Shown: in pieces, positions 32,761 through 42,178 of the stretch
Layout of the letters: the number at the start of each line of letters is the position of its first letter
How positions within the stretch are numbered: the stretch's first letter is position 1
NCBI RefSeq assembly: GCF_003965815.1
Contig: NZ_RXOE01000004.1
Coordinates: 248,001-312,000, forward strand
DNA: 64,000 nt
From: Variovorax gossypii
GTDB taxonomy: Bacteria; Pseudomonadota; Gammaproteobacteria; Burkholderiales; Burkholderiaceae_C
Reading direction: 5' to 3'
Translations under genes and position numbers: made by a program
The notes under the pieces: generated by a model
The model's input: the letters and a program-made list of their open reading frames with translations, nothing else
Told to the model about the DNA's origin: nothing
Databases searched by the model: none

Positions 32761-34725
32761 TCAGCGGCCGATGCCGAGGATGGTGTCGAAGATGGTCGAG
32801 GCGGTCTGGATCACCTTCGCGTTGGCCTGGTACATCTGCTGGAACATCAGCAGGTTGGCGGTTTCCTCGTCCTGCACCACGCCCGAGATGGAGTCGCGGC
32901 TGGCCTTGATCTGGCTGGTGACGCTGTCCTGCGTGGTGGCGGCCACCTTGATGGCCATGGAGCGGTTGCCGACTTCGCTGACGATCTGCGAGTAGGCGCC
33001 GTTGAAGGTGGCCGTGCCGTTGGCCATCAGGGTCTTGCGCTGCAGCGCGCCCAGCAGCAGCGCGTTGCTGCCGTCCGACACGCCGGAGGTGTTCTTGCCG
33101 ATGGTGAAGGTGTCGCCATTCGAGGGCGCGCCGGTCATGGTGACGCTGACGCCGTCGAAGCTCATCTTCGCGCCGGCGGTGTAGGGCACGGGCGCGCCGG
33201 CCGCATAGGTGGTGCTGGTGCCGTTGGCCAGCGTGACGGTCACGGCCGAGGTCGCGGGAAAGCCCGTCAGGCTGCCGGTGGCGGCGTCGTAGCTCAGCGT
33301 GAGGTTCGCGGCCAGCGGCGTCGCGGGGTAGCTCGCGTCCACGGTGGCCGCGCCCAGCGCGCCGGTTCCCTTGTTGCCCGCGGTGTTGCCGGTGACGATG
33401 GGCGATGCCGCCGCCACCTTGGAGGGGTCGAGCGTGACCACGTCGAGGTCGCGCGCGCCAGTGCGCGTGGGCTGGATCAGGAACGAATCGCCGGCCTGCG
33501 CGGTGCCGCTGGCGGCCGCGAGGCTCACGCCGTCGAAGGTGATCGGGAAGGTGGTGAACGCGCCCATCGACTGCTTGTCCGACAGGCGGGTGACGTTGTA
33601 GGTGAGCGTGCCGGCCACGTTGGTGACTTCCACGCTGTAGTCGCTGGTCGTGAGCTGCGAGGCGTTGGAGATCGAGGCGCCGATCTCGAGGTTGCCCGTG
33701 TTCTTCGCGTTCGAGAGCGCCGCCGGCGTGGCCTGCGTGAAGAAGTCCTTGCCCAGCGCGCCGCTCAGGTCCACGCCCAGCTTGTGCTGGGCGTTCACCG
33801 CGTCGGCCACCGACATGGCGAGCCGGCCGATGGCGTTCTGCGTGGGAATGAGCGTGTCGCGGCGGAAGGACAGCAGGCCGCCCAGCACGCCGCCGGTGAT
33901 GACGCCGTCACCCAGCTCGGCGGTGCTGCCCGCGAAGCCCTGCAGCGCCACGACCTTGCGCGACGGATCGGCCGCGGAACTCACGGCCGCCATGGTGGAC
34001 GCGTAGTCGCCCACCACCAGCGACTGGCCGGAGGCGATGAACACGTTGTACTTGCCGTTGTCCTGCTGCAGCACCTTCACGTCGACGATCTGGCTGAGGT
34101 CGCTCACGAGCTGGTCGCGCTGGTCGAGCAGGTCGTTGGGCGGCTGGCCGCCGGCCATGGCGCTGATCTGGCTGATCTGCTGGTTGAGGCTGGCGATCTT
34201 GCCGGCGTAGGTGTTGATCTGGTCCACGCTGCCGACGATCTGGTCGTTGATCGAGGAGTTCAGGTCGGACAGGTACTGGTCGGTCGAGCGGAACTTGCCG
34301 GCCAGCGCCTGCGCCGAGCTGATCATCTGCTGGCGCGCGGCCGGGTCGGCCGGCGTGTTGGCAACGCCCTGGATGCTGGTGAAGAAGCTCTGCATCAGCG
34401 GGGCGATGCCCGAGGTCTTGTCGGCCAGCAGCGTGTCGATGCGGCTGACCTGCGTGCCGTTGGTGGCGAGCGCGGCCGAGGCCGACTGCGCCATGGACAG
34501 CTGCGCCGTCAGGTAGCGGTCATAGCTGCGCGAGACGGTCGTGACGTTGGCGCCCGAGCCGATGAAGCCCGAGCCGCTCGAGATGGCGCCGCCGGTGGCG
34601 ATCTCGGCCACCTGGCGGCTGTAGCCAGTGGTGTAGGCGTTGGCGGTGTTGTGGGCGGTGGTCATCAGCGCGGTGCGCGCGACGCCGAGGCCGCTCAGAC
34701 CCGTGTAGAACAAACTTCCGGACAT
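32761..34725 (-). CDS. flgK: Flagellar hook-associated protein FlgK
   Basis: FlgK (HAP1) is the first hook-filament junction protein. The 654 residues begin MSGSLFYTGLSGLGVARTALMTTAHNTANAYTTGYSRQ, the conserved rod/hook-type N-terminal motif. They end with SISGVVQDEETANLLMFQQMYQANAKVIQTASTIFDTILGI, the C-terminal axial motif. The long middle is Ala/Thr/Gly-rich. Unlike the usual flgB-L order, flgK is separated from flgJ by 17 kb of receptor genes. It has gained its own sigma-28 promoter (34831-34857) and a repeat-rich leader. Confidence 0.96.
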   Translation of the reverse strand: MSGSLFYTGLSGLGVARTALMTTAHNTANAYTTGYSRQVAEIATGGAISSGSGFIGSGANVTTVSRSYDRYLTAQLSMAQSASAALATNGTQVSRIDTLLADKTSGIAPLMQSFFTSIQGVANTPADPAARQQMISSAQALAGKFRSTDQYLSDLNSSINDQIVGSVDQINTYAGKIASLNQQISQISAMAGGQPPNDLLDQRDQLVSDLSQIVDVKVLQQDNGKYNVFIASGQSLVVGDYASTMAAVSSAADPSRKVVALQGFAGSTAELGDGVITGGVLGGLLSFRRDTLIPTQNAIGRLAMSVADAVNAQHKLGVDLSGALGKDFFTQATPAALSNAKNTGNLEIGASISNASQLTTSDYSVEVTNVAGTLTYNVTRLSDKQSMGAFTTFPITFDGVSLAAASGTAQAGDSFLIQPTRTGARDLDVVTLDPSKVAAASPIVTGNTAGNKGTGALGAATVDASYPATPLAANLTLSYDAATGSLTGFPATSAVTVTLANGTSTTYAAGAPVPYTAGAKMSFDGVSVTMTGAPSNGDTFTIGKNTSGVSDGSNALLLGALQRKTLMANGTATFNGAYSQIVSEVGNRSMAIKVAATTQDSVTSQIKASRDSISGVVQDEETANLLMFQQMYQANAKVIQTASTIFDTILGIGR

Positions 34726-34766
34726 ATGGCTTTACCTGTCGATGAGGTGTGTGAGTTGCAGTGGCA

Positions 34767-34807
34767 TCGATCGCTCGATCATCTCGATCGTCTCGATCAC
34801 ATCGATC
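34767..34807 (-). repeat. Five TCGATC repeats at 8-9 bp spacing in the flgK leader
   Basis: TCGATC starts at 34767, 34775, 34784, 34793 and 34802. It lies between the sigma-28 promoter and the flgK start codon. Each unit is its own partial palindrome and contains GATC. Function unknown: possibly a regulator array or a structured leader. Confidence 0.6.
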
Positions 34808-34830
34808 CGATGCGATGCCTTGGTGTCTAT

Positions 34831-34857
34831 ATCGGCAGGTGCCGCCGAAAGTTGAGT
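34831..34857 (-). promoter_or_regulatory. Sigma-28 promoter of flgKL
   Basis: The minus strand reads TCAA, exactly 15 nt, then GCCGATAT, 106 bp before the flgK ATG and immediately after the stop of the last receptor gene. Together with the repeats it forms a dedicated late promoter for flgK-flgL. Confidence 0.82.
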
Positions 34858-34858
34858 G

Positions 34859-36574
34859 TCAGAACTCGGTCCAGTCGCCCTTTGCGTCGCCGGCCATGGC
34901 GAGTTGCGGCGCTGCCTTGGACTGCTGCCGCGTGGGCAGGGCCTTGGCGGGGCGCTTGGGCGCGGGCTTGGCGGGCTTCGGGATCGGGGTGATGCGCGTG
35001 AAGCCGGGGCGCGTGGTGGCAACGGCGTTGGCGTCGAGCTTGAAGACGCTGACCGCGCGCACGAGGCTGCTGGCCTGTTCCTGCAGCGACTGGGCTGCTG
35101 CCGAGGCTTCTTCCACGAGAGCCGCGTTCTGCTGCGTCACCTGGTCCATCTGCGTGATGGCCTGGTTGATCTGCTCGATGCCCGAGGTCTGCTCCTGGCT
35201 TGCAGCTGTGATCTCGCCCATGATGTCCGTCACGCGCTTGACGCTGCCCACGATCTCTTCCATCGTGCGGCCGGCTTCTTCGACCTGCTTGCTGCCCTCT
35301 TCGACCTTCTCCACCGAGTCGCCGATCAGCGTCTTGATTTCCTTGGCTGCAGCAGCGGAGCGTTGAGCCAGGCTGCGGACTTCCGAAGCCACCACGGCAA
35401 AGCCGCGACCTTGTTCACCTGCACGTGCGGCTTCGACAGCAGCGTTCAGCGCCAGGATGTTGGTCTGGAAGGCGATGCCATCGATCACACCGATGATGTC
35501 GACGATCTTCTTGGACGAAGCATTGATGGAGCCCATCGTGTCCACCACCTGGGACACGACGTTGCCGCCCTTCACGGCCACTTCGGAAGCCGAGACCGCA
35601 AGCTGGTTCGCCTGCCGTGCGTTGTCGGCGTTCTGCTTGACCGTCGAGGTCAACTCTTCCATCGAAGCAGCGGTCTGCTCCAGCGAGCTCGCCTGCTCTT
35701 CCGTACGCGACGACAGATCCTGATTTCCCGCCGCAATCTGCCCCGAGGCGGTGGCGATCGTGTCGGTGCCCATGCGCACCTCGCCCACCACCTTCGCCAG
35801 GCTGGCATTCATCTCGCGCAGCGCATGCATCAGCTGCCCTGTCTCGTCGCGGCTCTGCACCACGATGTTCGCGCTCAGGTCGCCGGCGGCCACCGTCTCG
35901 GCCACCTCCACTGCGTGCCCCAGCGGGCGCACGATGCCCCGCGTCAGGCGCCACGCGAACAGAGTGCCCAGCACCAGCGCGATGGCCGACAGCACCAGCA
36001 GCGTGGTCTCGCCGTTGGAGTGCTCGGCCTCGATGTCCCGTGCAAGTTCGTCGATGCGGTCGCGCTGGTACGACGCGATCTTGGCGACGGCTTCCTCGTA
36101 GACGGCGAGCGCGGCCGCGAACTGGGTGTCGGCCAACTCCATGGCCTCTTCGTTCTTCCCTTCGGCCTTGAGCTTGTTGATCTTGCCGATGATGGACAGC
36201 ACGAGCCCGCGCGGCTCGGCCACGCCGGCATACAGCTTCTTCTCTTCCGGGGAACTCAGCAGCTCCTCGAGCTTCTTCTGCACCGGGTTGATCAGCGCCG
36301 ACTTGTCGGCCCGGGCCTTCTCGAAGTAGGCGACGACCTTGGGGTCGGTGGCCTTGACCATCGCGAAGGAGTTGGAGATCGCCGGTCCGAGCAGCACGGA
36401 CCACTGGTTCGCCAGCCGCTCCTTGACCAGGGCGTGCTGCATCACTTCTTCGGTGGCCTTGCCCACGCTCGCCAGGCGCAGCACGCCGGTGGCGGCGATG
36501 ACCGCCATCAGGAGCAGCACCAGCGCGAAGCCGAGGCCCAGTCGGGTGCCGATTTTCAGGTTGCTCAAGTTCAT
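34859..36574 (-). CDS. Methyl-accepting chemotaxis protein (pentapeptide tether) A
   Basis: This 571-residue receptor starts MNLSNLKIGTRLGLGFALVLLL with the first membrane helix at about 10-32. A four-helix-bundle ligand domain (about 33-188), a second membrane helix (VLSAIALVLGTLFAWRL), HAMP and the methylation/signalling domain follow. The signalling tip reads VIDGIAFQTNILALNAAVEAARAGEQGRGFAVVASEVRSLAQRS. A Pro/Lys-rich linker leads to the C-terminal GDWTEF tether for CheR/CheB. It is the last gene of the receptor array, 20 bp after receptor B, and 133 bp before flgK. The ligand is unknown. Confidence 0.95.
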   Translation of the reverse strand: MNLSNLKIGTRLGLGFALVLLLMAVIAATGVLRLASVGKATEEVMQHALVKERLANQWSVLLGPAISNSFAMVKATDPKVVAYFEKARADKSALINPVQKKLEELLSSPEEKKLYAGVAEPRGLVLSIIGKINKLKAEGKNEEAMELADTQFAAALAVYEEAVAKIASYQRDRIDELARDIEAEHSNGETTLLVLSAIALVLGTLFAWRLTRGIVRPLGHAVEVAETVAAGDLSANIVVQSRDETGQLMHALREMNASLAKVVGEVRMGTDTIATASGQIAAGNQDLSSRTEEQASSLEQTAASMEELTSTVKQNADNARQANQLAVSASEVAVKGGNVVSQVVDTMGSINASSKKIVDIIGVIDGIAFQTNILALNAAVEAARAGEQGRGFAVVASEVRSLAQRSAAAAKEIKTLIGDSVEKVEEGSKQVEEAGRTMEEIVGSVKRVTDIMGEITAASQEQTSGIEQINQAITQMDQVTQQNAALVEEASAAAQSLQEQASSLVRAVSVFKLDANAVATTRPGFTRITPIPKPAKPAPKRPAKALPTRQQSKAAPQLAMAGDAKGDWTEF

Positions 36575-36594
36575 TTGACTTCCTTCTCCGGTTT

Positions 36595-38316
36595 TCAGAA
36601 TTCCGTCCAGTCGCCCTTGGCGTCTCCAGCCATGGCGAGCTGCGGTGCAGCTTTCGGCTCCTGGCGCTTCGGCAAGGCCTTGGCCGGGCGTTTCGGGGTG
36701 GGCTTTGCAGCCTTGGGGATCGGCGTGATGCGCGTGAAGCCCGGACGCGTGGTCGCCATGGCGTTGGCATCGAGCTTGAAGATGCTCACGGACTGGACGA
36801 GGGTGCTGGCCTGTTCCTGCATGGATTGGGCTGCTGCCGAGGCTTCTTCCACGAGAGCCGCGTTCTGCTGCGTCACCTGGTCCATCTGCGTGATGGCCTG
36901 GTTGATCTGCTCGATGCCCGAGGTCTGCTCCTGGCTTGCAGCGGTGATCTCGCCCATGATGTCCGTCACGCGCTTGACGCTGCCCACGATCTCTTCCATC
37001 GTGCGGCCGGCTTCTTCGACCTGCTTGCTGCCCTCTTCGACCTTCTCCACCGAGTCGCCGATCAGCGTCTTGATTTCCTTGGCTGCAGCAGCGGAGCGTT
37101 GAGCCAGACTGCGGACTTCCGAGGCCACCACCGCAAAGCCGCGACCTTGCTCGCCTGCGCGTGCGGCTTCGACCGCTGCATTCAGGGCCAGGATGTTGGT
37201 CTGGAAGGCGATGCCATCGATCACGCCGATGATGTCGACGATCTTCTTGGACGAGGTGTTGATCGCGCCCATCGTGTCGACCACTTGCGAGACCACACTG
37301 CCGCCCTTCACTGCGACTTCCGAGGCAGACACAGCCAGCTGATTGGCTTGCCGCGCGTTGTCCGCGTTCTGCTTCACCGTCGAGGTCAGCTCTTCCATCG
37401 ACGCGGCGGTCTGCTCCAGCGAGCTCGCCTGCTCTTCCGTACGCGACGAAAGATCCTGATTCCCCGAGGCAATCTGCGCCGATGCCGTGGCAATCGTGTC
37501 GGTCCCCGTGCGTACCTCGCCGACGATCTTCACGAGGCTGTCGTTCATGCCCTTCAATGCATCGAGCAGCTGCCCGGTCTCGTCCGTCGTGTGCGCCTCG
37601 ATGCGGCTGGTCAGGTCGCCCGAAGCGACAGACTGGGCCACCTTCACGGCTTCTTCCAGCGGCCGGGCGACGATGCGCGCGATCCACAGCGCCAGTCCGA
37701 GGCCGAGCGCCACGGCGCCCAGCAGCAGGCCGATCACCCACAGCCTGGCCTGCGCATGCACGGCGTCGGCTGTCTGGCCCGCGCGGACGGCGCCCGCCAG
37801 GTTCACCTGCGTGAGCTTGTCCAGCGCGGCGTTCATCTCGCGGCTGAGCTGCAGCGACTTGCCGCGGATCATGTTGCTCACCTGGTCCGTGTCCTGCGTG
37901 TGGGAAACGGCAACGATCTTCTTGTGCTCCAGCTCGTACTGCGACAGCAGCTTCGCGAACACCGGGTAGACCTCGCGCTCCTCGGGCTCCGAGATGAGCG
38001 CCTCGTATTCGGCGCGCTTCTTCTGCAGCGCTGCCCACGAGGCGTCCATCGCCTTCTCGTACTCGGCCATCTCGTTGAACGAGCCCGACAGCGCGTGTGC
38101 CATCTCCTGCGTGCGGAAGCCCGACACCATTCCCTTGAGCTCGAGCAGCGAGCGTGTGGCCGGCAGCCAGTTGGTCGAGAGGTCAGTGGACATCTCGTGG
38201 ACCTTGCCCAGCTGCATCACGGAAATCACGCCCAGGCAGGCCGTGAGCACGAGGACCGCGACGAACGACACAAGAAGCTTGGTCGCGATCTTGAGGTTGT
38301 AGAAGGTTTTGATGAT
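36595..38316 (-). CDS. Methyl-accepting chemotaxis protein B with non-ATG start
   Basis: The receptor is about 573 residues from the point where family homology begins ((I)IKTFYNLKIATKLLVSFVAVLVL). The expected start codon there is ATC (38316) after a good AAGGAAAG site; sister receptors have ATG. The nearest in-frame ATG (38445) lies inside the preceding gene, and the added 43 residues are an out-of-frame copy of its C-terminus. A four-helix ligand domain, HAMP and a signalling domain nearly identical to its neighbours follow, ending GDWTEF. The gene may use a rare start, use an internal GTG in the overlap, be poorly expressed, or contain a sequence error. Confidence 0.85.
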   Translation of the reverse strand: MIKTFYNLKIATKLLVSFVAVLVLTACLGVISVMQLGKVHEMSTDLSTNWLPATRSLLELKGMVSGFRTQEMAHALSGSFNEMAEYEKAMDASWAALQKKRAEYEALISEPEEREVYPVFAKLLSQYELEHKKIVAVSHTQDTDQVSNMIRGKSLQLSREMNAALDKLTQVNLAGAVRAGQTADAVHAQARLWVIGLLLGAVALGLGLALWIARIVARPLEEAVKVAQSVASGDLTSRIEAHTTDETGQLLDALKGMNDSLVKIVGEVRTGTDTIATASAQIASGNQDLSSRTEEQASSLEQTAASMEELTSTVKQNADNARQANQLAVSASEVAVKGGSVVSQVVDTMGAINTSSKKIVDIIGVIDGIAFQTNILALNAAVEAARAGEQGRGFAVVASEVRSLAQRSAAAAKEIKTLIGDSVEKVEEGSKQVEEAGRTMEEIVGSVKRVTDIMGEITAASQEQTSGIEQINQAITQMDQVTQQNAALVEEASAAAQSMQEQASTLVQSVSIFKLDANAMATTRPGFTRITPIPKAAKPTPKRPAKALPKRQEPKAAPQLAMAGDAKGDWTEF

Positions 38317-38371
38317 CTTTCCTTGGGGGGCCGCAGCCCGATAGCGTGTGTTGTTCGGGTCCTTGCCGGGT

Positions 38372-40438
38372 TCAGAACTCGCGCCAGTCGCCGGCACCGG
38401 CACTGGCACCGGCACTGGAGACGGCCAGCCGCGGTGCCGCGGCAAGCGACGGCTCGACGCGCGCGGGGCGCCGCGGTTCTTCGTCCAGTTTGAAAATGCT
38501 GACGGCCTGCACGAGGCCGCCGGCCTGTTCGCGCAGCGACTGGGCGGCCGCCGAGGCCTCCTCGACGAGCGAAGCGTTCTGCTGCGTCGCCTCGTCCATC
38601 TGCGCGATGGCCTGGTTGATCTGTTCGATGCCGGAGGTCTGCTCCTGGCTCGCGGCGCTGATCTCTCCGATGATGTCGGTCACGCGCCGGACGCTGCCCA
38701 CGATCTCTTCCATGGTCCGTCCGGCCTCGCCCACCAGGGCGGTGCCCGCGTCGACCTTGCCGACGGAGTCGTCGATCAGGCCCTTGATTTCCCTGGCAGC
38801 GGCGGCCGAGCGCTGGGCGAGGCTTCGCACCTCGGATGCGACGACAGCGAAGCCCTTGCCCTGCTCGCCGGCACGCGCGGCCTCGACCGCCGCGTTCAGC
38901 GCGAGGATGTTGGTCTGGAAAGCGATGCCGTCGATCACGCCGGTGATGTCCACGATCTTCTTCGACGAGGCATGGATCGAGGCCATGGTGTCCACCACCT
39001 GGCCGACCACTTCGCCGCCCCTTAGCGCCACCCCGGAGGCCGACAGCGCCAGCTGGTTGGCCTGCCGCGCGTTGTCTGCGTTCTGCTTCACCGTGCCGGT
39101 GAGCTCTTCCATCGATGCCGCAGTCTGCTGCAGCGAACTGGCCTGCTCTTCGGTGCGCACCGAGAGGTCCTGGTTGCCGGCCGAGATCTGGCCCGAGGCG
39201 GTGGCGATGGCATCGGTGCCGGCGCGCACGCCGCTCACCACGCCGGCCAGGCTCCGGCGCATGCTTTCCACGGCGCGGGTGATCACGCCCATCTCGTCGC
39301 GGCGGTCGGAGGCCAGCTGCCGCGACAGGTCGCCGCGGCCGAGGGCCTGCACGTGCTCGCTGAGCAGGCCGAGCGGCCGCACCGTGCGGCGGATGAAGAC
39401 AATCAGCGCGACGCCCAGCACCAGGGCCGCCAGCACGATGCAGGCGCCGATCCAGGCCATCTGGCGATAGAGCACCGCCAGCACTTCCGAAGCGGGAAAC
39501 TCCGCCACCGCCAGCCAGCCCGCCGCCTCGCTCCTGGCCACCGAGGCATAGCGCCGGTTGCCGTCGCCCGAGGCGAGCACCGGGCGCGCGTCGTCGATCC
39601 ATGTCGCGTCTGCAGCCGAGATCCGCGAGAGCCAGCCTGCCGATGCGCCTTCGGGCATGAACTCGGCCAGCTTCCTGCCGGCCGCCGTCGGATGGAAGAC
39701 CAGCGTTGCCGCGCCGGCGGCGCCCGCGGGGTCGACGATGTAGAGCCCGCCGGTTTCGAAGATCCGCGTTCCGCTCACGGCTTCGCCGAAGGAGGCCTGC
39801 TGCCGGGAAATGTCCAGGCCGATGTAGAGCACCGCCACGACGCGGCCCGCCGCGTCGCGCACCGGCTCGTAGACGGTCATGTAGGGACGCCCGAAGAGCG
39901 TGATGCGCCCCACGAAGCGCTTGCCCTCGCGCAGCATGGGGTAGGCCCCGCTCTTGCGGTCCAGCAGCGTGCCGACGGCGCGCTCGCCGTTCTCCTTCTT
40001 CACCGAGGTGGTGACGCGGCGGAAATCGTCGCCCTGCGCGATGAACACGGTCGCATTGGCGCCGGGGAAGTCGCGCGCGAAGGCATCCACCTCGGCGATG
40101 CGCGCTGCGTCGATGGGCGTGCCGTCGCTGCTCAAGGTTCCCTGCCCCGCGCTGTCGAGCACGAAGCTGGACGCGAACTGGCGCCGGAAGACACCGAAGG
40201 CGTTCTCCGCCGTGAGGCGCATGGTCTGGTCGAAGATGTCCAGCGAACGGGCGATGGCCTCGGCCTTCGCATTGGCGTACTGGGCGGCGCTGCGCTTCTG
40301 CTGCGCGGAAGCCATTGCGTAGAAGACCGCCAGCACCAGTGTCGCCACCAGCAGCATGCCGCCGGCCGCGGCCAGGGTCATGGTGCGGGCCAGCGGAACG
40401 AAGGCGTGTTCGCGCTTCGCGGGGTTCGCGGTATTCAT
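38372..40438 (-). CDS. Methyl-accepting chemotaxis protein C with Cache-type sensor
   Basis: At 688 residues this is the largest receptor here. It starts MNTANPAKREHAFVPLARTM with the first membrane helix at about 22-45. The periplasmic region (about 46-340) contains a Cache_3/Cache_2-type module (FPGANATVFIAQGDDFRRVTTSVKKENGERAVGTLL, PYMTVYEPVRDAAGRVVAVLYIGLDI) and a further segment up to the second membrane helix. The signalling domain is more diverged from the other eight (for example DSVGKVDAGTALVGEAGRTMEEI), although the tip is conserved. It ends AGDWREF. Cache receptors commonly sense small organic acids; the ligand here is unknown. Confidence 0.94.
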   Translation of the reverse strand: MNTANPAKREHAFVPLARTMTLAAAGGMLLVATLVLAVFYAMASAQQKRSAAQYANAKAEAIARSLDIFDQTMRLTAENAFGVFRRQFASSFVLDSAGQGTLSSDGTPIDAARIAEVDAFARDFPGANATVFIAQGDDFRRVTTSVKKENGERAVGTLLDRKSGAYPMLREGKRFVGRITLFGRPYMTVYEPVRDAAGRVVAVLYIGLDISRQQASFGEAVSGTRIFETGGLYIVDPAGAAGAATLVFHPTAAGRKLAEFMPEGASAGWLSRISAADATWIDDARPVLASGDGNRRYASVARSEAAGWLAVAEFPASEVLAVLYRQMAWIGACIVLAALVLGVALIVFIRRTVRPLGLLSEHVQALGRGDLSRQLASDRRDEMGVITRAVESMRRSLAGVVSGVRAGTDAIATASGQISAGNQDLSVRTEEQASSLQQTAASMEELTGTVKQNADNARQANQLALSASGVALRGGEVVGQVVDTMASIHASSKKIVDITGVIDGIAFQTNILALNAAVEAARAGEQGKGFAVVASEVRSLAQRSAAAAREIKGLIDDSVGKVDAGTALVGEAGRTMEEIVGSVRRVTDIIGEISAASQEQTSGIEQINQAIAQMDEATQQNASLVEEASAAAQSLREQAGGLVQAVSIFKLDEEPRRPARVEPSLAAAPRLAVSSAGASAGAGDWREF

Positions 40439-40454
40439 GAAGAAGGCTCCCGGC

Positions 40455-42155
40455 TCAGAACTCGCGCCAGTCGCCGGCACCTGCACCGGCGACCGCCAGT
40501 TGCGGCGTCGCGGGCAGCGATGGAGTGGCGCGCGGGAGGGCTGGCGCTTCGACCTGCGCACGGGACGCGGCTTGCTGGTCTTCGCCCAGCCTGAAGATGC
40601 TGACTGCGCGCACGAGGATGCCGGCCTGCTCCTGCAGCGACTGGGCTGCAGCCGAGGCTTCTTCCACGAGGGCGGCGTTCTGTTGCGTCACCTGATCCAT
40701 CTGCGTGATGGCCTGGTTGATCTGCTCGATGCCCGAGGTCTGCTCCTGGCTCGCCGCGGTGATCTCGCCCATGATGTCGGTCACGCGCTTCACGCTGCCC
40801 ACGATCTCTTCCATCGTGCGGCCTGCTTCTTCCACCTGCTTGCTGCCCTCTTCGACTTTCTCCACCGAGTCGCCGATCAGCGTCTTGATTTCCTTGGCTG
40901 CAGCTGCGGAACGCTGAGCCAGGCTGCGGACTTCCGAGGCCACCACGGCAAAGCCGCGACCTTGCTCACCAGCACGTGCAGCTTCGACCGCCGCATTCAG
41001 CGCGAGGATGTTGGTCTGGAAGGCGATGCCATCGATCACGCCGATGATGTCGACGATCTTCTTGGACGAAGCATTGATGGAGCCCATCGTGTCCACTACC
41101 TGGGACACGACGTTGCCGCCCTTCACCGCGACTTCCGAGGCAGACACGGCCAGCTGGTTCGCCTGCCGTGCGTTGTCCGCGTTCTGCTTGACCGTCGAGG
41201 TCAACTCTTCCATCGAAGCAGCGGTCTGCTCCAGCGAACTCGCCTGCTCTTCGGTTCTGGAAGAGAGATCCTGATTCCCCGAAGCAATCTGGCTCGACGC
41301 CGTGGCGATGGTTTCGCTCGAATCCTTGATCTCCACGACGATCGACGTCAGCTGCGACTGCATCTTCTGGATGGAGCGCAGCAGGCTGCCGTCGTGCGCA
41401 GCGTCGGCCTCGACAGCCAGCGACAGGTCGCCGCCGGCGATGCGGCCGACCACGTCGGCGGCGTACTGCGGCTCGCCGCCGAGCTGCCGCCCCATCAGGC
41501 GCGCCACCAGCACACCCAGCCCGACGCTGACCACGATGCCGGCCAGCGCCAGCCCGAGCATCGTCAGTCTGGAGGTCTTGTAGGTTCCGTCGGCCTGCGC
41601 GGCGCGTTCGCGTGCAAGGTCCTTGCTGTAGGCGACCATGCGCTGGAGCACTTCCTCCAGCCCGCGCGATTCCTTCAGCAGGCGCGCGCTGTCCTCGGTC
41701 ACCTGGTTGTCGAACTGGGAGCTGTCCAGCGGCTGCTTGTTCAGCAGGGCCACGAAGTCGTTCATGTGCGCCGTCAGCGGCCCGATCAGCCCCTCGAACT
41801 GGCCGAACAGCTTCGCGCCGTCCTCGGTCTCGCCGAAGAAGGACTTGACCTCGGCGGCGCGCGCCGAAAGGCTCTCGATGGATGCTTTGACCTCGTTCGC
41901 GCCCGCGTTGCGCTCGCCGCGCGTGCCGGCCGACAGCAGCGTCATCTGCGCGCGGCTGGCGTACAGCAGGCGGATGTTGGCGTCCTGTACGGCCTGCAGG
42001 GCGCGAAGCTCGTTGGCATAGAGCGCCTCGGTCGATGCGCTGATGCGCCCCATGTGAAAGATGCCGAGCGCGCTCACGGCGGCGCCGATGGCCGCGACCA
42101 CGAGAAAGCTGATGATCAGCCGGACGGTGACGCGAAGATTCTGGAACCACTGCAT
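40455..42155 (-). CDS. Methyl-accepting chemotaxis protein (pentapeptide tether) D
   Basis: The start chosen is MQWFQNLRVTVRLIISFLVVAAIG (566 aa), preceded by GGAAGG at 8 nt. An earlier ATG at 42182 overlaps the previous stop but has no ribosome site. The ligand domain (about 33-190) is helical and contains RAQMTLLSAGTRGERNAGANEVKASIESL. It is followed by a membrane helix (LTMLGLALAGIVVSVGLGVLVARLMG), HAMP and the common signalling domain. The C-terminus is AGAGDWREF, with the tether. It is 16 bp from receptor C, so the cluster is tightly packed. Confidence 0.94.
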   Translation of the reverse strand: MQWFQNLRVTVRLIISFLVVAAIGAAVSALGIFHMGRISASTEALYANELRALQAVQDANIRLLYASRAQMTLLSAGTRGERNAGANEVKASIESLSARAAEVKSFFGETEDGAKLFGQFEGLIGPLTAHMNDFVALLNKQPLDSSQFDNQVTEDSARLLKESRGLEEVLQRMVAYSKDLARERAAQADGTYKTSRLTMLGLALAGIVVSVGLGVLVARLMGRQLGGEPQYAADVVGRIAGGDLSLAVEADAAHDGSLLRSIQKMQSQLTSIVVEIKDSSETIATASSQIASGNQDLSSRTEEQASSLEQTAASMEELTSTVKQNADNARQANQLAVSASEVAVKGGNVVSQVVDTMGSINASSKKIVDIIGVIDGIAFQTNILALNAAVEAARAGEQGRGFAVVASEVRSLAQRSAAAAKEIKTLIGDSVEKVEEGSKQVEEAGRTMEEIVGSVKRVTDIMGEITAASQEQTSGIEQINQAITQMDQVTQQNAALVEEASAAAQSLQEQAGILVRAVSIFRLGEDQQAASRAQVEAPALPRATPSLPATPQLAVAGAGAGDWREF

Positions 42156-42178
42156 TGTGTTGCCTTCCGTTTCTTCGC

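Noticed and set aside
34767..34807. CRISPR-like array
   Set aside because: The repeat unit is only six bases with 2-3 bp between copies and no cas genes; it is a short tandem repeat.
38317..38445. N-terminal extension of receptor B starting MPRHRGWPSPVPVPVP
   Set aside because: The extension is an out-of-frame reading of the C-terminus of receptor C and is not conserved in receptors; homology begins at 38316.
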